This document shows, piece after piece, positions 6,890-15,415 of a DNA stretch of 38,925 bases. Within the stretch, counting starts at the first letter, position 1. Each line of letters begins with the position of its first letter. Position numbers and translations under genes: made by a program. Location of the stretch: contig NZ_VRUA01000027.1 in assembly GCF_008017535.1 (NCBI RefSeq), positions 1 to 38,925 of the forward strand, in the 5' to 3' direction. Below the pieces are notes generated by a model that worked only from the letters and a program-made list of their open reading frames with translations, searched no databases and was not told the DNA's origin. The stretch comes from Ottowia flava. GTDB lineage: Bacteria; Pseudomonadota; Gammaproteobacteria; Burkholderiales; Burkholderiaceae_C.

Positions 6890-8521
6890 TTACTGCGGAA
6901 ACTGCTCGCGCAGCTTCAGCTTATAGAACTTGCCGGTGGAAGTGCGTGGGACAGCGTCGATGGTTTCATAGCGCTCGGGCAGTTGCCATTTGGCAAAGCC
7001 CTTGTCAGTGAGCAGGGCGTTGAGCGCCTCGGTCTCGGCGCTTTCGCCGGGCTTGAAGGCCACGCAGGCCAGCGGGCGTTCGCCCCATTTGGCGTCGGGA
7101 ATGGCGATGACGGCGGCCTCGGCCACAGCCGGGTGCGCCATGAGGGCGTTTTCGAGGTCGACCGAGCTGATCCATTCGCCGCCCGACTTGATCAAGTCTT
7201 TGGTGCGGTCGCTGATGCGCACGAAGCCCAATTCATCTACGCTGGCCACGTCGCCGGTGCGCAGCCAGCCGTCGGCGGTGAACTTGTCTTCGGGCGAGCC
7301 CACGTTGAAATAGCCGCCGGTGATGAACGGCCCGCGCACCTGCACTTCGCCCACGCTGGTGCCGTCCCAGGGCTGGTCCTGCCCGTCGTCGCCGCGCGTG
7401 CGCAGATCGACCAGCGGCGCAGGCACGCCGGCCATGGCGGCACGGCGGTAGCGCTCGTCGTCGGACGCGCCCACCAGCTCTGATTTGGTGTACGACACGG
7501 TGGCCAGCGGCGAGGTTTCGGTCATGCCCCAGCCCTGCAAAATCCATACGCCGTGGCGGTCGAAGGCGCGGATCAGCGATTCGGGCACGGCTGCGCCCCC
7601 CACCAGCGAGCGCATGCCCTGCGGCAGCTTCCAGCGGCCGTGGTTGGGCGAATCGGGCTTGAGCGAGGCTTCGTAGGTCTGGATCAGGCTGAGCCAGATG
7701 GTGGGCACACCGAGCGCGAGCGTGGGCGGCTCCTGCTGCATCAAATCGAGCAGGTCGTCCGGGTGCAGGTGCGGGCCGGGAAACACCAGCTTGGCGCCCA
7801 TCATCACGGCGCCGTAGGGCATGCCCCAGCTGTTGGCGTGAAACATGGGCGTGACCGGCAGCACCACGTCGCGCCCGCGCAGGCACCAGAAATCGGCCAG
7901 GCTGGCCACCAGCGTGTGCAGCACGGTCGAGCGGTGCGAGTAAGCCACGCCCTTGGGCCGCCCGGTGGTGCCGGAGGTGTAGCACATGGCCACCGGGTCG
8001 TGCTCGTCGTGCGGGGCATAGCGGAAGCCGTCCGGATCGCCCGAGGCCAGCAGCGCCTCGTAGTCGGTGTAGCCCGCGGGCACCGGCGCGCCGGAGAAAG
8101 GCACGACGAACACTTCTTCAAAGGCGTGCAGGTGCTTGAACTTCTCGTACAGCGGCAGCAGCACGTCGTCAACGATCAGGAAGCGGTCGCTCGCGTCGGC
8201 GGCGATCCAGCCGATCTCGTCGGGCGAGAGGCGCAGGTTGAGCGTGTGCATCACGCCGCCTGCCGCGGGGATGCCGAAATACGCTTCCAGGTGGGCGTGG
8301 TGGTTCCAGCACAGGGTGGCGACGCGCTCGCCTTTTTGTAGCTGCTTGCGCTGAAAGGCACTGGCCAGAGACCGTGTTCGACGGTAAAAATCGCCGTAGC
8401 TGTGGCGCTTGAGCGATTTGTCCGGCAGGCGCGAGACGATCTCGCCGCGCTTGAAGAGTTGACCCGCGCGCTCCAGCAAATGGTTGAGCGAAAGCGGCAC
8501 GTCCATCATCGTCGTCTGCAT
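6890..8521 (-). CDS. Fatty acid-CoA ligase, AMP-forming
   Basis: This 543-residue ANL-superfamily enzyme activates a carboxylic acid with ATP to an acyl-CoA. The P-loop-like MCYTSGTTGRPKGVAYSHRS, the adenine-binding GWGMTETSP, the hinge region WLRTGDVASVDELGFVRISDR and the C-terminal catalytic lysine in RTSTGKFYKLKL are all present. The beginning (LSLNHLLERAGQLFKRGEIVSR) resembles medium- to long-chain ligases of the AlkK type, and no membrane segment is seen. AAGGAG lies ten bases before the first ATG; a second possible start (MMDVPLS) lies four codons in. The gene precedes ndh on the same strand, which would couple fatty acid activation with respiratory NADH oxidation if co-transcribed. Chain-length preference cannot be read. 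Confidence 0.9.
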   Translation of the reverse strand: MQTTMMDVPLSLNHLLERAGQLFKRGEIVSRLPDKSLKRHSYGDFYRRTRSLASAFQRKQLQKGERVATLCWNHHAHLEAYFGIPAAGGVMHTLNLRLSPDEIGWIAADASDRFLIVDDVLLPLYEKFKHLHAFEEVFVVPFSGAPVPAGYTDYEALLASGDPDGFRYAPHDEHDPVAMCYTSGTTGRPKGVAYSHRSTVLHTLVASLADFWCLRGRDVVLPVTPMFHANSWGMPYGAVMMGAKLVFPGPHLHPDDLLDLMQQEPPTLALGVPTIWLSLIQTYEASLKPDSPNHGRWKLPQGMRSLVGGAAVPESLIRAFDRHGVWILQGWGMTETSPLATVSYTKSELVGASDDERYRRAAMAGVPAPLVDLRTRGDDGQDQPWDGTSVGEVQVRGPFITGGYFNVGSPEDKFTADGWLRTGDVASVDELGFVRISDRTKDLIKSGGEWISSVDLENALMAHPAVAEAAVIAIPDAKWGERPLACVAFKPGESAETEALNALLTDKGFAKWQLPERYETIDAVPRTSTGKFYKLKLREQFPQ

Positions 8522-8591
8522 ACCTTCATGTCTCCTTGGCTAGCCCGTAGGGCTTTGGTTCACTGTACGGCAGGTCGTGGGGACGAGCGGG

Positions 8592-8597
8592 CACAAT
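8592..8597 (+). promoter_or_regulatory. Candidate -10 element before the 8605 gene
   Basis: CACAAT lies seven bases before the ATG at 8605 and overlaps a possible ATG at 8596. A leaderless or near-leaderless transcript would use the 8605 start. Confidence 0.3.
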
Positions 8598-8604
8598 GGC
8601 ATGC

Positions 8605-9207
8605 ATGGAAACCCTGACGCACGAGATCGCTGCGCACGCGGCGCGTCTGGTGGTGGAGGAAGGGCTGGACTACGGCGCTGCCAAGCGCCGCGCGCAGAAA
8701 AGCCTTGGCTTGCCGCCGCGCACCGCCCTTCCCGACAACGACCTGATGGAAACCGAGGTGCGCGCCTACCTGGCGCTGTTTCACGGCGACACCCAACCGG
8801 CCGAGCTGGCCGCGCTGCGCCGTCTGGCGCTGACCTGGATGGAGCGCCTGACCGAGTTCCGCCCGCACATCGCGGGTGCGGTCTGGAACGGCACGGCCAC
8901 GCGGCTGTCCGACATTTACCTGCAATTGTTCTGCGATGACCCCAAGTCGGCCGAGATTGCGCTGATCGACAACCGCGTGGACTACGAAGCGCGCTCGATC
9001 ACGGGCTTCAACGGCAACACGGTCGAGGCGCTCAGCTTTTCCAGCCAGAGCGCCGAACTGGGCGAAACCATCGGCGTGCACCTGATGATCCACGACCACG
9101 ACGAGCTGCGCGGCGCCCTCAAGCCCGGCAGCAACGGCCGCGCCCCGCGCGGCGACGCGCGCGCGCTGCAGCGTCGCATGGACCAAGAGGAGCCCTCCGC
9201 GCCATGA
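8605..9207 (+). CDS. Conserved hypothetical protein (about 200 residues)
   Basis: The 200-residue protein begins METLTHEIAAHAARLVVEE and contains LGLPPRTALPDND, HIAGAVWNGTATRLSDIYLQLFCDDPKSAEIALIDNRVDYEARS. I recall similar proteins of unknown function in betaproteobacteria, including a hydrophilic part that could suggest a nucleotidyltransferase-like fold (the run LFCDDPKSAE is suggestive only). It has no signal peptide or membrane segment. The ATG at 8605 is preferred over 8596 because the upstream ATG overlaps a -10-like element and METLTHE matches the conserved start I remember. Its stop codon overlaps the start of the thioredoxin-like gene (ATGA), so the two are translationally coupled. 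Confidence 0.8.
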   Translation: METLTHEIAAHAARLVVEEGLDYGAAKRRAQKSLGLPPRTALPDNDLMETEVRAYLALFHGDTQPAELAALRRLALTWMERLTEFRPHIAGAVWNGTATRLSDIYLQLFCDDPKSAEIALIDNRVDYEARSITGFNGNTVEALSFSSQSAELGETIGVHLMIHDHDELRGALKPGSNGRAPRGDARALQRRMDQEEPSAP

Positions 9208-9785
9208 CCGCCCCGAAGCTTTCGCCCGAATCAGCGGGCGCACCCGCCCCCCCACCGGCGACCGGCCCGAGCGCCAGGACGCGGCGCTGGGCGCTCGCCG
9301 CGGTCGGCGTGGCCGCGGCGGCCGCCGGAGCGGGCTTGGCGCTCAAGCGCTTCACGCCGGGCGAGATCGAGGGCGATCTGTCCGATTTCTGGGGCCGCAG
9401 CTTCCCCACGCCCGACGGCGGCACGCTGGCGCTCAGCAGCCTGCGCGGCCAGCGCTTGCTGGTGAATTTCTGGGCCACCTGGTGCCCGCCCTGCGTGGAA
9501 GAGTTGCCGCTGCTCAGCGCCTTCTACAACGAAAACAAGGCCAACGGCTGGCATCTGCTGGGATTGGCTGTGGACAAGGCCGCGCCGGTGACGCAGTTTC
9601 TGGCTCGCACACCGGTCAGCTTCCCGGTCGCCCTGGCCGGTCTCGAAGGCACGGAGTTGAGCCGAACGCTGGGCAATAACGTCGGTGCACTGCCGTTTTC
9701 AGTGCTGTTCGATGCCGATGGGCGCGTTCGGCAACGCAAGATCGGTCAACTGGACGCGGCAGAGCTGGCGCGCTGGAAGGGCTAG
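9204..9785 (+). CDS. TlpA-family thioredoxin-like disulfide reductase, membrane-anchored
   Basis: The 193-residue product has a hydrophobic anchor around residues 30-50 (WALAAVGVAAAAAGAGLAL) and a periplasmic thioredoxin fold. The active site WATWCPPCVEELPLL has cysteines at 94 and 97. TlpA/ResA-type proteins keep periplasmic or cytochrome c cysteines reduced. The later GVLPFSV-like region (GALPFSVLFDADGRV) holds the family cis-proline. It overlaps the preceding gene by four bases. In relatives I recall an aroQ gene between this gene and accB, but here only 153 bases of non-coding sequence intervene. Confidence 0.88.
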   Translation: MTAPKLSPESAGAPAPPPATGPSARTRRWALAAVGVAAAAAGAGLALKRFTPGEIEGDLSDFWGRSFPTPDGGTLALSSLRGQRLLVNFWATWCPPCVEELPLLSAFYNENKANGWHLLGLAVDKAAPVTQFLARTPVSFPVALAGLEGTELSRTLGNNVGALPFSVLFDADGRVRQRKIGQLDAAELARWKG

Positions 9786-9938
9786 ATTCAGTTGGGCGGT
9801 GTACGTGATGTGTGGCGCCGCCGTGCGGCCAGAATGCAGGTGGATTCCGACGCTCGATCGCCGAAATTGAAACCAAATTATCAGAAATAGGGCGAAATTG
9901 AGTTAAATTCGCACGATTTCCCAATTACAGGCAGTTGC
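9786..9938. other. AT-rich gap upstream of accB
   Basis: The 153-bp gap becomes conspicuously AT-rich from about 9860 to 9925, with GAAATTGAAACCAAATTATC and GAGTTAAATTCG. It probably carries the accBC promoter, but no single -35/-10 pair stands out. I see no aroQ remnant. Confidence 0.4.
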
Positions 9939-10409
9939 ATGGACCTGCGCAAACTCAAGACCCTGATTGACCTGGTCTCCGAATCGAATGTGTCGGAGCT
10001 CGAGATCACCGAAGCCGAAGGCAAGGTGCGTATTGTCAAGGCAGGGCAGGCACCGATTCAGGCGGTTTACGCCCCAGTGGCCGCACCGATGGCAGCCCCC
10101 GTGGCCGCTGCACCCGCCCCCGCAGCCGCGGCGCCGACAGACGCCGCCGCTGGCGCGGCGGCACCGACCGCGACCGGCTTCGTCGTCAAGTCGCCGATGG
10201 TCGGCACCTTCTACCGCTCGGCCAGCCCGGGGGCGAAGGCCTTCGTGGAAGTGGGCGCCCAGGTGAAGGAGGGCGACACGCTCTGCATTATCGAGGCGAT
10301 GAAGATCCTCAATGAGATCGAAGCCGAAAAGACCGGCACCGTGACCCAGATCCTGGGCGAGAACGGCCAGGCCGTGGAGTACGGCCAGCCGCTGTTCGTG
10401 ATCGAGTAA
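9939..10409 (+). CDS. accB: Acetyl-CoA carboxylase biotin carboxyl carrier protein
   Basis: This 156-residue BCCP has three parts: an N-terminal helical segment ([20 protein letters not shown]), an Ala/Pro-rich mobile linker (about residues 45-80), and a C-terminal biotinyl domain beginning [12 protein letters not shown]. The biotin attachment lysine is K122 in EAMKILNE. It carries carboxybiotin between AccC and the AccAD transferase in the first committed step of fatty acid synthesis. accC follows after an unusually long 192-bp gap. No ribosome binding site is obvious before the ATG. Confidence 0.97.
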   Translation: MDLRKLKTLIDLVSESNVSELEITEAEGKVRIVKAGQAPIQAVYAPVAAPMAAPVAAAPAPAAAAPTDAAAGAAAPTATGFVVKSPMVGTFYRSASPGAKAFVEVGAQVKEGDTLCIIEAMKILNEIEAEKTGTVTQILGENGQAVEYGQPLFVIE

Positions 10410-10601
10410 GTGGACGGCGCGCGCACCATTCCGCCCGGCGTCCGGCTTTCCGGGCGCGCTCCGGCTTGCGGTGAGCGCGGCGCCTGTCCAGCTTCCATGT
10501 TCCATTCAGTCCTTGTCGCCGGTCGCTCAGGTGCGACCCGGTGCGGCGCGCCCTTGGCGTGCGAACTGCTCGTGGGCGGGCGATGAGGCGCGGGAGATCC
10601 C

Positions 10602-11960
10602 ATGTTTAAGAAAATCCTCGTGGCCAACCGCGGCGAGATCGCGCTGCGCGTGCAGCGCGCCTGCCGCGAGCTGGGCATCAAGGCCGTGATGGTCTATTCC
10701 GAGGCCGACAAGGACGCCAAGTACGTGCGCCTGGCCGATGAAGCCGTGTGCATCGGCCCAGCGCCGTCGGCGCAGAGCTACCTCAACATGCCGGCCATCA
10801 TCTCGGCCGCCGAGGTGACGGACGCCGAAGCGATCCACCCGGGCTACGGTTTCCTGAGCGAGAACGCGTCCTTTGCCGAACGGGTGGAGAAAAGCGGCTT
10901 CCAGTTCATCGGCCCCACGCCCGAGTCGATCCGCATCATGGGCGACAAGGTGTCGGCCAAGCAGGCGATGATCAAGGCCGGCGTGCCTTGCGTGCCCGGC
11001 TCGGACGGCGAACTGCCGGAAGACCCGGCCGCCATCCGCAAGATCGCCAAGTCGATCGGCTACCCCGTCATCATCAAGGCGGCGGGCGGCGGCGGCGGGC
11101 GCGGCATGCGCGTGGTGCACACCGAAGCCGCGCTGATCGGCGCCGTGCAGATGACCAAGGGCGAGGCCGCCGCGGCCTTCAACAACCCGGCGGTCTACAT
11201 GGAGAAGTTTCTCCAGAACCCGCGCCACATCGAGATTCAGGTGCTGGCCGACAAGTACCGGAACGCCGTCTACCTGGGAGAGCGCGACTGTTCCATGCAG
11301 CGGCGCCACCAGAAGGTGATTGAAGAAGCGCCGGCGCCCGGCATTCCGCGCCGGCTGATCGAGCGCATTGGCGACCGCTGCGTGGCCGCGTGCAAGAAGA
11401 TCGGCTACCGCGGCGCGGGCACGTTCGAGTTTCTGTACGAGAACGGCGAGTTCTACTTCATTGAGATGAACACCCGCGTGCAGGTGGAGCACCCGGTGAC
11501 CGAACTGATCACCGGCGTCGACATCGTGCGCACGCAGATCATGGTGGCCGCGGGCGAGAAGCTGCCCTTCACCCAGCGGCAGATCCAGATCAAGGGCCAC
11601 GCCATCGAATGCCGCATCAACGCGGAAGACCCGTTCAACTTCACGCCCTCGCCGGGGCGCATCACCACCTGGCACGCGCCGGGCGGCCCGGGCGTGCGTG
11701 TGGATTCGCACGTGTACGCCAACTACTTCGTGCCGCCTAACTACGACTCGATGATCGGCAAGATCATCGTCTACGGCGACACGCGCGAGCAGGCGCTGGC
11801 GCGCATGCAGACGGCGCTGTCCGAGACGGTGATCGAAGGCATCAAAAGCAACGTGCCCCTGCACCGTGAACTGATGATGGACGCGCGCTTCATGGAAGGC
11901 GGCACCAACATCCATTACCTGGAGCGCTGGCTGGAGGCGCGTCAACGCGCTTCGATGTAA
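10602..11960 (+). CDS. accC: Acetyl-CoA carboxylase biotin carboxylase subunit
   Basis: The 452-residue enzyme carboxylates the biotin of AccB using ATP and bicarbonate. The N-terminal [17 protein letters not shown], the [11 protein letters not shown] segment, the ATP-grasp glycine loop [11 protein letters not shown] and the catalytic [14 protein letters not shown] are all intact, and its length is typical. GGGAG lies six bases before the ATG. The 192 bp between accB and accC show no gene and no strong hairpin with a T run, so the pair is likely co-transcribed. A repeat copy separates accC from prmA. Confidence 0.97.
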   Translation: MFKKILVANRGEIALRVQRACRELGIKAVMVYSEADKDAKYVRLADEAVCIGPAPSAQSYLNMPAIISAAEVTDAEAIHPGYGFLSENASFAERVEKSGFQFIGPTPESIRIMGDKVSAKQAMIKAGVPCVPGSDGELPEDPAAIRKIAKSIGYPVIIKAAGGGGGRGMRVVHTEAALIGAVQMTKGEAAAAFNNPAVYMEKFLQNPRHIEIQVLADKYRNAVYLGERDCSMQRRHQKVIEEAPAPGIPRRLIERIGDRCVAACKKIGYRGAGTFEFLYENGEFYFIEMNTRVQVEHPVTELITGVDIVRTQIMVAAGEKLPFTQRQIQIKGHAIECRINAEDPFNFTPSPGRITTWHAPGGPGVRVDSHVYANYFVPPNYDSMIGKIIVYGDTREQALARMQTALSETVIEGIKSNVPLHRELMMDARFMEGGTNIHYLERWLEARQRASM

Positions 11961-11971
11961 GCCAAATCGGC

Positions 11972-12016
11972 CGCTGGCCCTACAGCCAATTGCGCGACCA
12001 GCTACTGAAAAGATAG
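11972..12016 (+). repeat. Dispersed intergenic repeat, copy D
   Basis: It starts CGCTGGCCCTACAGCC, continues TTGCGCGACCAGCTACTGAA and ends AGATAG. It begins 11 bases after the accC stop codon and ends 21 bases before the prmA start, so it must be transcribed if accC-prmA is an operon. Confidence 0.7.
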
Positions 12017-12037
12017 TGCAACCCTTGCGAGAGCGCC

Positions 12038-12928
12038 ATGTTTGAACTGCGCCTGACCTGCCCGGAAGACCGTGTCGAGCCGATCACCGACGCGCTGGAC
12101 GCGCTGGACGCGCTCAGCGTGTCGGTGGAAGACGCCGATGCCGACACCGACGCCGAGCGCGCGCTGTTCGGCGAGCCCGGCATGCCGCCGCCCGCGCAAA
12201 GCTGGGCACGCAGCCGCGTGGTGGCGCTGTTCGCCACGCAGGTCGCCGCCGAGGAGGCCGCGCGCCTGCTGGCGCTGCAGGACTTTTTTGAAGGCTGCGA
12301 CGTCGTCGCCATCGCCGCCGTGCCCGAGCAGGACTGGGTGCGCCTGACGCAGTCGCAGTTCGAGCCCGTGCCGGTCACCTCCTCGTTCTGGATCGTGCCG
12401 ACCTGGCACGAGGTGCCGGCCGCCGCCGAGACCGTGATCCGCCTGGACCCGGGCCTGGCCTTTGGCACCGGCACGCACCCCACCACGCGCATGTGTCTGC
12501 GCTGGATTGCTGGCCACCCACCCAAGAATCAGCGCGTGCTGGACTACGGCTGTGGCTCAGGCATCCTGGCGATCGGCGCGGCGCTGCACGGCGCGGCCGA
12601 GGTGGACGCGGTCGACATCGACGAAGCCGCTGTCGGCGCCACGCGCGACAACGCCGCCGCCAACGGCGTTGCACTGAACGCCATCGGCCTGCCCGACGCG
12701 GCCAAGGGCGCGTACAACACCGTGCTGGCCAACATCCTGGCCACGCCGCTGAAGGTGCTGGCGCCGCTGCTGTGCGCTCACGTCGCGCCCGGCGGCGCGC
12801 TGGTGCTGGCCGGCGTGCTGGAGCGCCAGACGGCCGAGCTGCAGCAGGCTTACGCCGATTACCTGGCGCTGGAGGTGGCCGACACCGAAGACGGCTGGGT
12901 ACTGCTGGTGGCACGCCGCCCCGCATGA
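12038..12928 (+). CDS. prmA: Ribosomal protein L11 methyltransferase
   Basis: PrmA uses S-adenosylmethionine to trimethylate ribosomal protein L11. The 296-residue product shows the family signature LDPGLAFGTGTHPTTRMCL followed by the SAM-binding VLDYGCGSGILAIGAALHGA. VDIDEAAVGATRDNA and TVLANILATPL are also present; in the latter, N-I-L is the substrate-site loop. The N-terminal L11-recognition domain (MFELRLTCPEDRVEPIT) is complete. A position after accC is common in beta- and gammaproteobacteria. GCGAGAG before the ATG is a weak ribosome binding site. Confidence 0.95.
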   Translation: MFELRLTCPEDRVEPITDALDALDALSVSVEDADADTDAERALFGEPGMPPPAQSWARSRVVALFATQVAAEEAARLLALQDFFEGCDVVAIAAVPEQDWVRLTQSQFEPVPVTSSFWIVPTWHEVPAAAETVIRLDPGLAFGTGTHPTTRMCLRWIAGHPPKNQRVLDYGCGSGILAIGAALHGAAEVDAVDIDEAAVGATRDNAAANGVALNAIGLPDAAKGAYNTVLANILATPLKVLAPLLCAHVAPGGALVLAGVLERQTAELQQAYADYLALEVADTEDGWVLLVARRPA

Positions 12929-12952
12929 TGGCCGGGCAGCCGCGCGGCTGCC

Positions 12953-12958
12953 TACAAT
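12953..12958 (+). promoter_or_regulatory. Candidate -10 element of the DUF3426 gene
   Basis: GCCTACAATCGCCGCAAC leads directly into the ATG, with nine bases between TACAAT and the start codon. This matches the arrangement before mpl and the UbiH-family gene and suggests a leaderless transcript. It lies in the 39-bp gap after prmA. Confidence 0.5.
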
Positions 12959-12967
12959 CGCCGCAAC

Positions 12968-14353
12968 ATGAGCCTGATCACGCGCTGCCCGACCTGCTCG
13001 ACGCTGTTTAAGGTCGTCGCGGACCAGTTGCGCATCTCCGGCGGCTGGGTGCGCTGCGGGCACTGCCAGGACGTCTTTGACGCCTCTGCGCATCTGATTC
13101 CGTACGAGGAAAGCCGCGCCCTGGCGCAGGCGCAGCAGGTGGAGGTGCCACCGCCTCCGCCACCACCGCCACCGCCGCCACCGCCGCCACCGCCACCGCC
13201 ACCGCCACCACCACCGCCACCACCACCACCACCACCACCACCACCACCACCACCACCACCACCACCACCGGCGGTCGAGCGGAATCAAGAGCAGGCGCCT
13301 GAGTTTGCGGCTGCGACGGCCCCTGCTGTCCTGTCGGGGCAGCAAGACCCCTTGGCGGCCGCGCTCGACATTCCGGATGCGGCGACGCTGCTGCGCCGTC
13401 CAGCGGCGGACGGTCGCGGCGCCGCGGAGCCGGTGCCAGCCGCTGCGCCAACGCTGCCGCAGGAACTCGAGGCTTGGCGCGAAGCGCGCGCGCAGGCGCG
13501 CGGCGGGATGCCGACCGAGGCTCCCCTTGCCCCGCCGCGGTCATGGCCGGCGCCGGTGGACGACACGACACGGCCGAGCCCGCTTTCGCCGAATGAGCGC
13601 ATGGCGGACGCTGACGCTCAGCTGTCTGCGGGCAACCCCGCGAAATACAGGCCTGCCGCAGTGGACGATGCCGCCGACGCACCGTTCGGGCCGACGGGCG
13701 CGCCCGTCGAGTCGCTGGTCGGCAGCCCAGTGGACTTCGTGCTGAGCGACATGGGCCGCTGGCCGGGTGGCCTGGACGACGGTGGCTCGGCGGACTCCCC
13801 GCCCTTGCGGCGCGATGGCGCCGCCACCGAACCCGCACCATCGTTCGTCGCTGCGGCAGAGCGGCGCGCGTTCTGGCGCTCACCGCCGATGCGGTTGACG
13901 CTGGGCCTGGGCGCACTGGTGCTGGTGCTGGCGCTGTTGCTGCAAGTCGGGCTCAGTCGGCGCAGCTGGCTGGCAGCCCATGTCCCCGCGCTGGCACCGG
14001 CGTTGGTCTCGCTGTGCCAGCCATTGGGCTGCTCGGTGCCGCCGTACCGTGATCTGGATGCGATCATCATCGACAACTCGGCTTTCAACCGCAGCGGCCC
14101 ATCGTCGTTCCGTTTCACCGTCACCCTGCGCAACCAGTCGGGGGTGCCGGTGGCGACGCCGGCCCTCGAATTGACCCTGACCGATGCGCTGGAGCAGCCC
14201 GTGGTGCGGCGCGTGGTCGCGCCCAGCGAGCTGAATGCGCCTGCGACGCTTGCAGCGCGTGGCGAATTCGCCGGCGCGAACGCGCTGGCGCTGGCCGGCG
14301 TTGACAACGCGAGTGCCATCACGGGTTACCGGTTGATGGCTTTTTATCCCTGA
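12968..14353 (+). CDS. Zinc-ribbon and DUF3426 membrane protein with polyproline tract
   Basis: The 461-residue protein starts with an MJ0042-type zinc ribbon, with cysteines at 7, 10, 30 and 33 (CPTC...RCGHC). Residues 61-101 are 41 consecutive prolines. A low-complexity Ala/Pro-rich cytoplasmic region follows, then one transmembrane helix at about 308-329 (MRLTLGLGALVLVLALLLQV) and a C-terminal DUF3426 domain (residues of about 350-461, with FRFTVTLRNQSGVPVATPALELTLTDA). Proteins of this architecture are common in betaproteobacteria and their role is not known to me. The proline run needs EF-P to be translated and would be a stiff rod between ribbon and membrane. It probably has its own leaderless promoter after prmA. 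Confidence 0.88.
   Translation: MSLITRCPTCSTLFKVVADQLRISGGWVRCGHCQDVFDASAHLIPYEESRALAQAQQVEVPPPPPPPPPPPPPPPPPPPPPPPPPPPPPPPPPPPPPPPPPAVERNQEQAPEFAAATAPAVLSGQQDPLAAALDIPDAATLLRRPAADGRGAAEPVPAAAPTLPQELEAWREARAQARGGMPTEAPLAPPRSWPAPVDDTTRPSPLSPNERMADADAQLSAGNPAKYRPAAVDDAADAPFGPTGAPVESLVGSPVDFVLSDMGRWPGGLDDGGSADSPPLRRDGAATEPAPSFVAAAERRAFWRSPPMRLTLGLGALVLVLALLLQVGLSRRSWLAAHVPALAPALVSLCQPLGCSVPPYRDLDAIIIDNSAFNRSGPSSFRFTVTLRNQSGVPVATPALELTLTDALEQPVVRRVVAPSELNAPATLAARGEFAGANALALAGVDNASAITGYRLMAFYP
13148..13270 (+). repeat. Proline-codon microsatellite, including (CCA)17
   Basis: The tract is 41 consecutive CCN codons: mixed CCA, CCG and CCT at first, then seventeen perfect CCA triplets from 13217 to 13267, and a final CCG. 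Slippage would change the number of prolines without shifting the frame. Sequencing or assembly error in length is also possible. Confidence 0.9.
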
Positions 14354-14359
14354 TTCTGC

Positions 14360-14405
14360 CTGCAGCCCAAGTCAGTCTTGCGCAGGCAGCTCCTGTTCAA
14401 ATAGC
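14360..14405 (+). repeat. Dispersed intergenic repeat, copy E
   Basis: CCTGCAGCCCAAGTC, then CTTGCGCAGGCAGCT and a final AAATAGC. It fills nearly the whole 58-bp gap between the DUF3426 gene and the PfkB gene, ending six bases before the ATG. Confidence 0.6.
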
Positions 14406-14411
14406 ATATTC

Positions 14412-15317
14412 ATGGCCACCCTGATCTGCGGCTCCCTGGCGTTCGACACCATCATGGGCTTTGAGGGGCAGTTTGCCCAGCAGATCCTGCCCGAGCAGTT
14501 GCACATCCTGAACGTGTCGTTCCTCGTGCCCAGCCTGCGGCGCGATTTCGGGGGCTGCGCCGGCAACATCGCCTACGCCATGCGTCAGTTGGGCGGCGTG
14601 CCACTGCCGATGGCGGCGGTAGGCAGCGATGGCGAGGACTATCTGGCGCGTCTGCGTGCACTGGGCATCAGCACCGAGTTCGTGCGCCAGGAGTCAGCGA
14701 CGTACACCGCGCAGGCGATGATCATGACCGACCGCGCCAACAACCAGATCACCGCTTTTCACCCCGGTGCCATGTCGCTGGCGCACCGCACGCAGATCGC
14801 CGCGCGGGGCGACATCCGCCTGGGCATTATTTCGCCAGATGGTCGCGATGCCATGCTGGAGCACGCCGAGCAGTTTCATGCTGCGGGCATCCCTTTCGTG
14901 TTCGACCCCGGCCAGGGCTTGCCCATGTTCAATGGCAACGAACTGGCGCACTTCGTCGAACTGGCCACGTGGGTCACGGTCAACGACTACGAGGGCCGCA
15001 TGCTGTGCGACCGCATGGGCGTGGGGCTGGACGCGCTGTCACGTCGCGTGGAAGGCCTGGTGGTCACTCTCGGAGGTGAAGGCTGTGAGGTGTGGCAGAA
15101 CGGGCAGCGGGAATTGATCGCACCAGTGACGCCTGCCGAGGTGGTCGACCCGACGGGTTGTGGTGATGCCTGGCGCGGAGCCCTGCTGTTCGGGCTGGAG
15201 CAGAGGTGGTCGCTGTCGCGCTGTGCGGCGCTGGGCAACCAACTGGGCGCGCTCAAGATCGCGTCGCGCGGACCGCAGAACTACGTGGTGGACAGTGCCG
15301 TGTTGGCCGCGGCCTGA
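14412..15317 (+). CDS. PfkB-family carbohydrate/nucleoside kinase
   Basis: This is a ribokinase-fold kinase of 301 residues. The first PfkB signature is seen as RRDFGGCAGNIAYAMRQLGG, and the second as VVDPTGCGDAWRGALLFG, whose GCGD holds the catalytic aspartate and anion hole. The start MATLICGSLAFDTIMGF resembles the adenosine kinase-like branch, but the substrate (adenosine, ribose or another sugar) cannot be fixed from sequence. No ribosome binding site is evident because repeat copy E occupies the upstream gap. A terminator lies beyond its stop codon but is oriented for the convergent histone-like gene. Confidence 0.88.
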   Translation: MATLICGSLAFDTIMGFEGQFAQQILPEQLHILNVSFLVPSLRRDFGGCAGNIAYAMRQLGGVPLPMAAVGSDGEDYLARLRALGISTEFVRQESATYTAQAMIMTDRANNQITAFHPGAMSLAHRTQIAARGDIRLGIISPDGRDAMLEHAEQFHAAGIPFVFDPGQGLPMFNGNELAHFVELATWVTVNDYEGRMLCDRMGVGLDALSRRVEGLVVTLGGEGCEVWQNGQRELIAPVTPAEVVDPTGCGDAWRGALLFGLEQRWSLSRCAALGNQLGALKIASRGPQNYVVDSAVLAAA

Positions 15318-15345
15318 ACAGAGGCTGCGGCGGCGGCGGGGGCAC

Positions 15346-15378
15346 AAAAAAACCCGCTCGGCGGTGTGCCGGGCGGGT
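15346..15378 (-). terminator. Rho-independent terminator of the histone H1-like gene
   Basis: On the minus strand ACCCGCCCGGC pairs with GCCGAGCGGGT around a five-base loop (11 pairs, one of them G-T), followed by seven T. It lies 37 bases beyond the stop codon of the minus-strand gene. On the plus strand it has no T run. Confidence 0.85.
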
Positions 15379-15415
15379 GGTCGAAAGCCGGGCTCGAAGA
15401 CCCGGCTCCAAGGTT

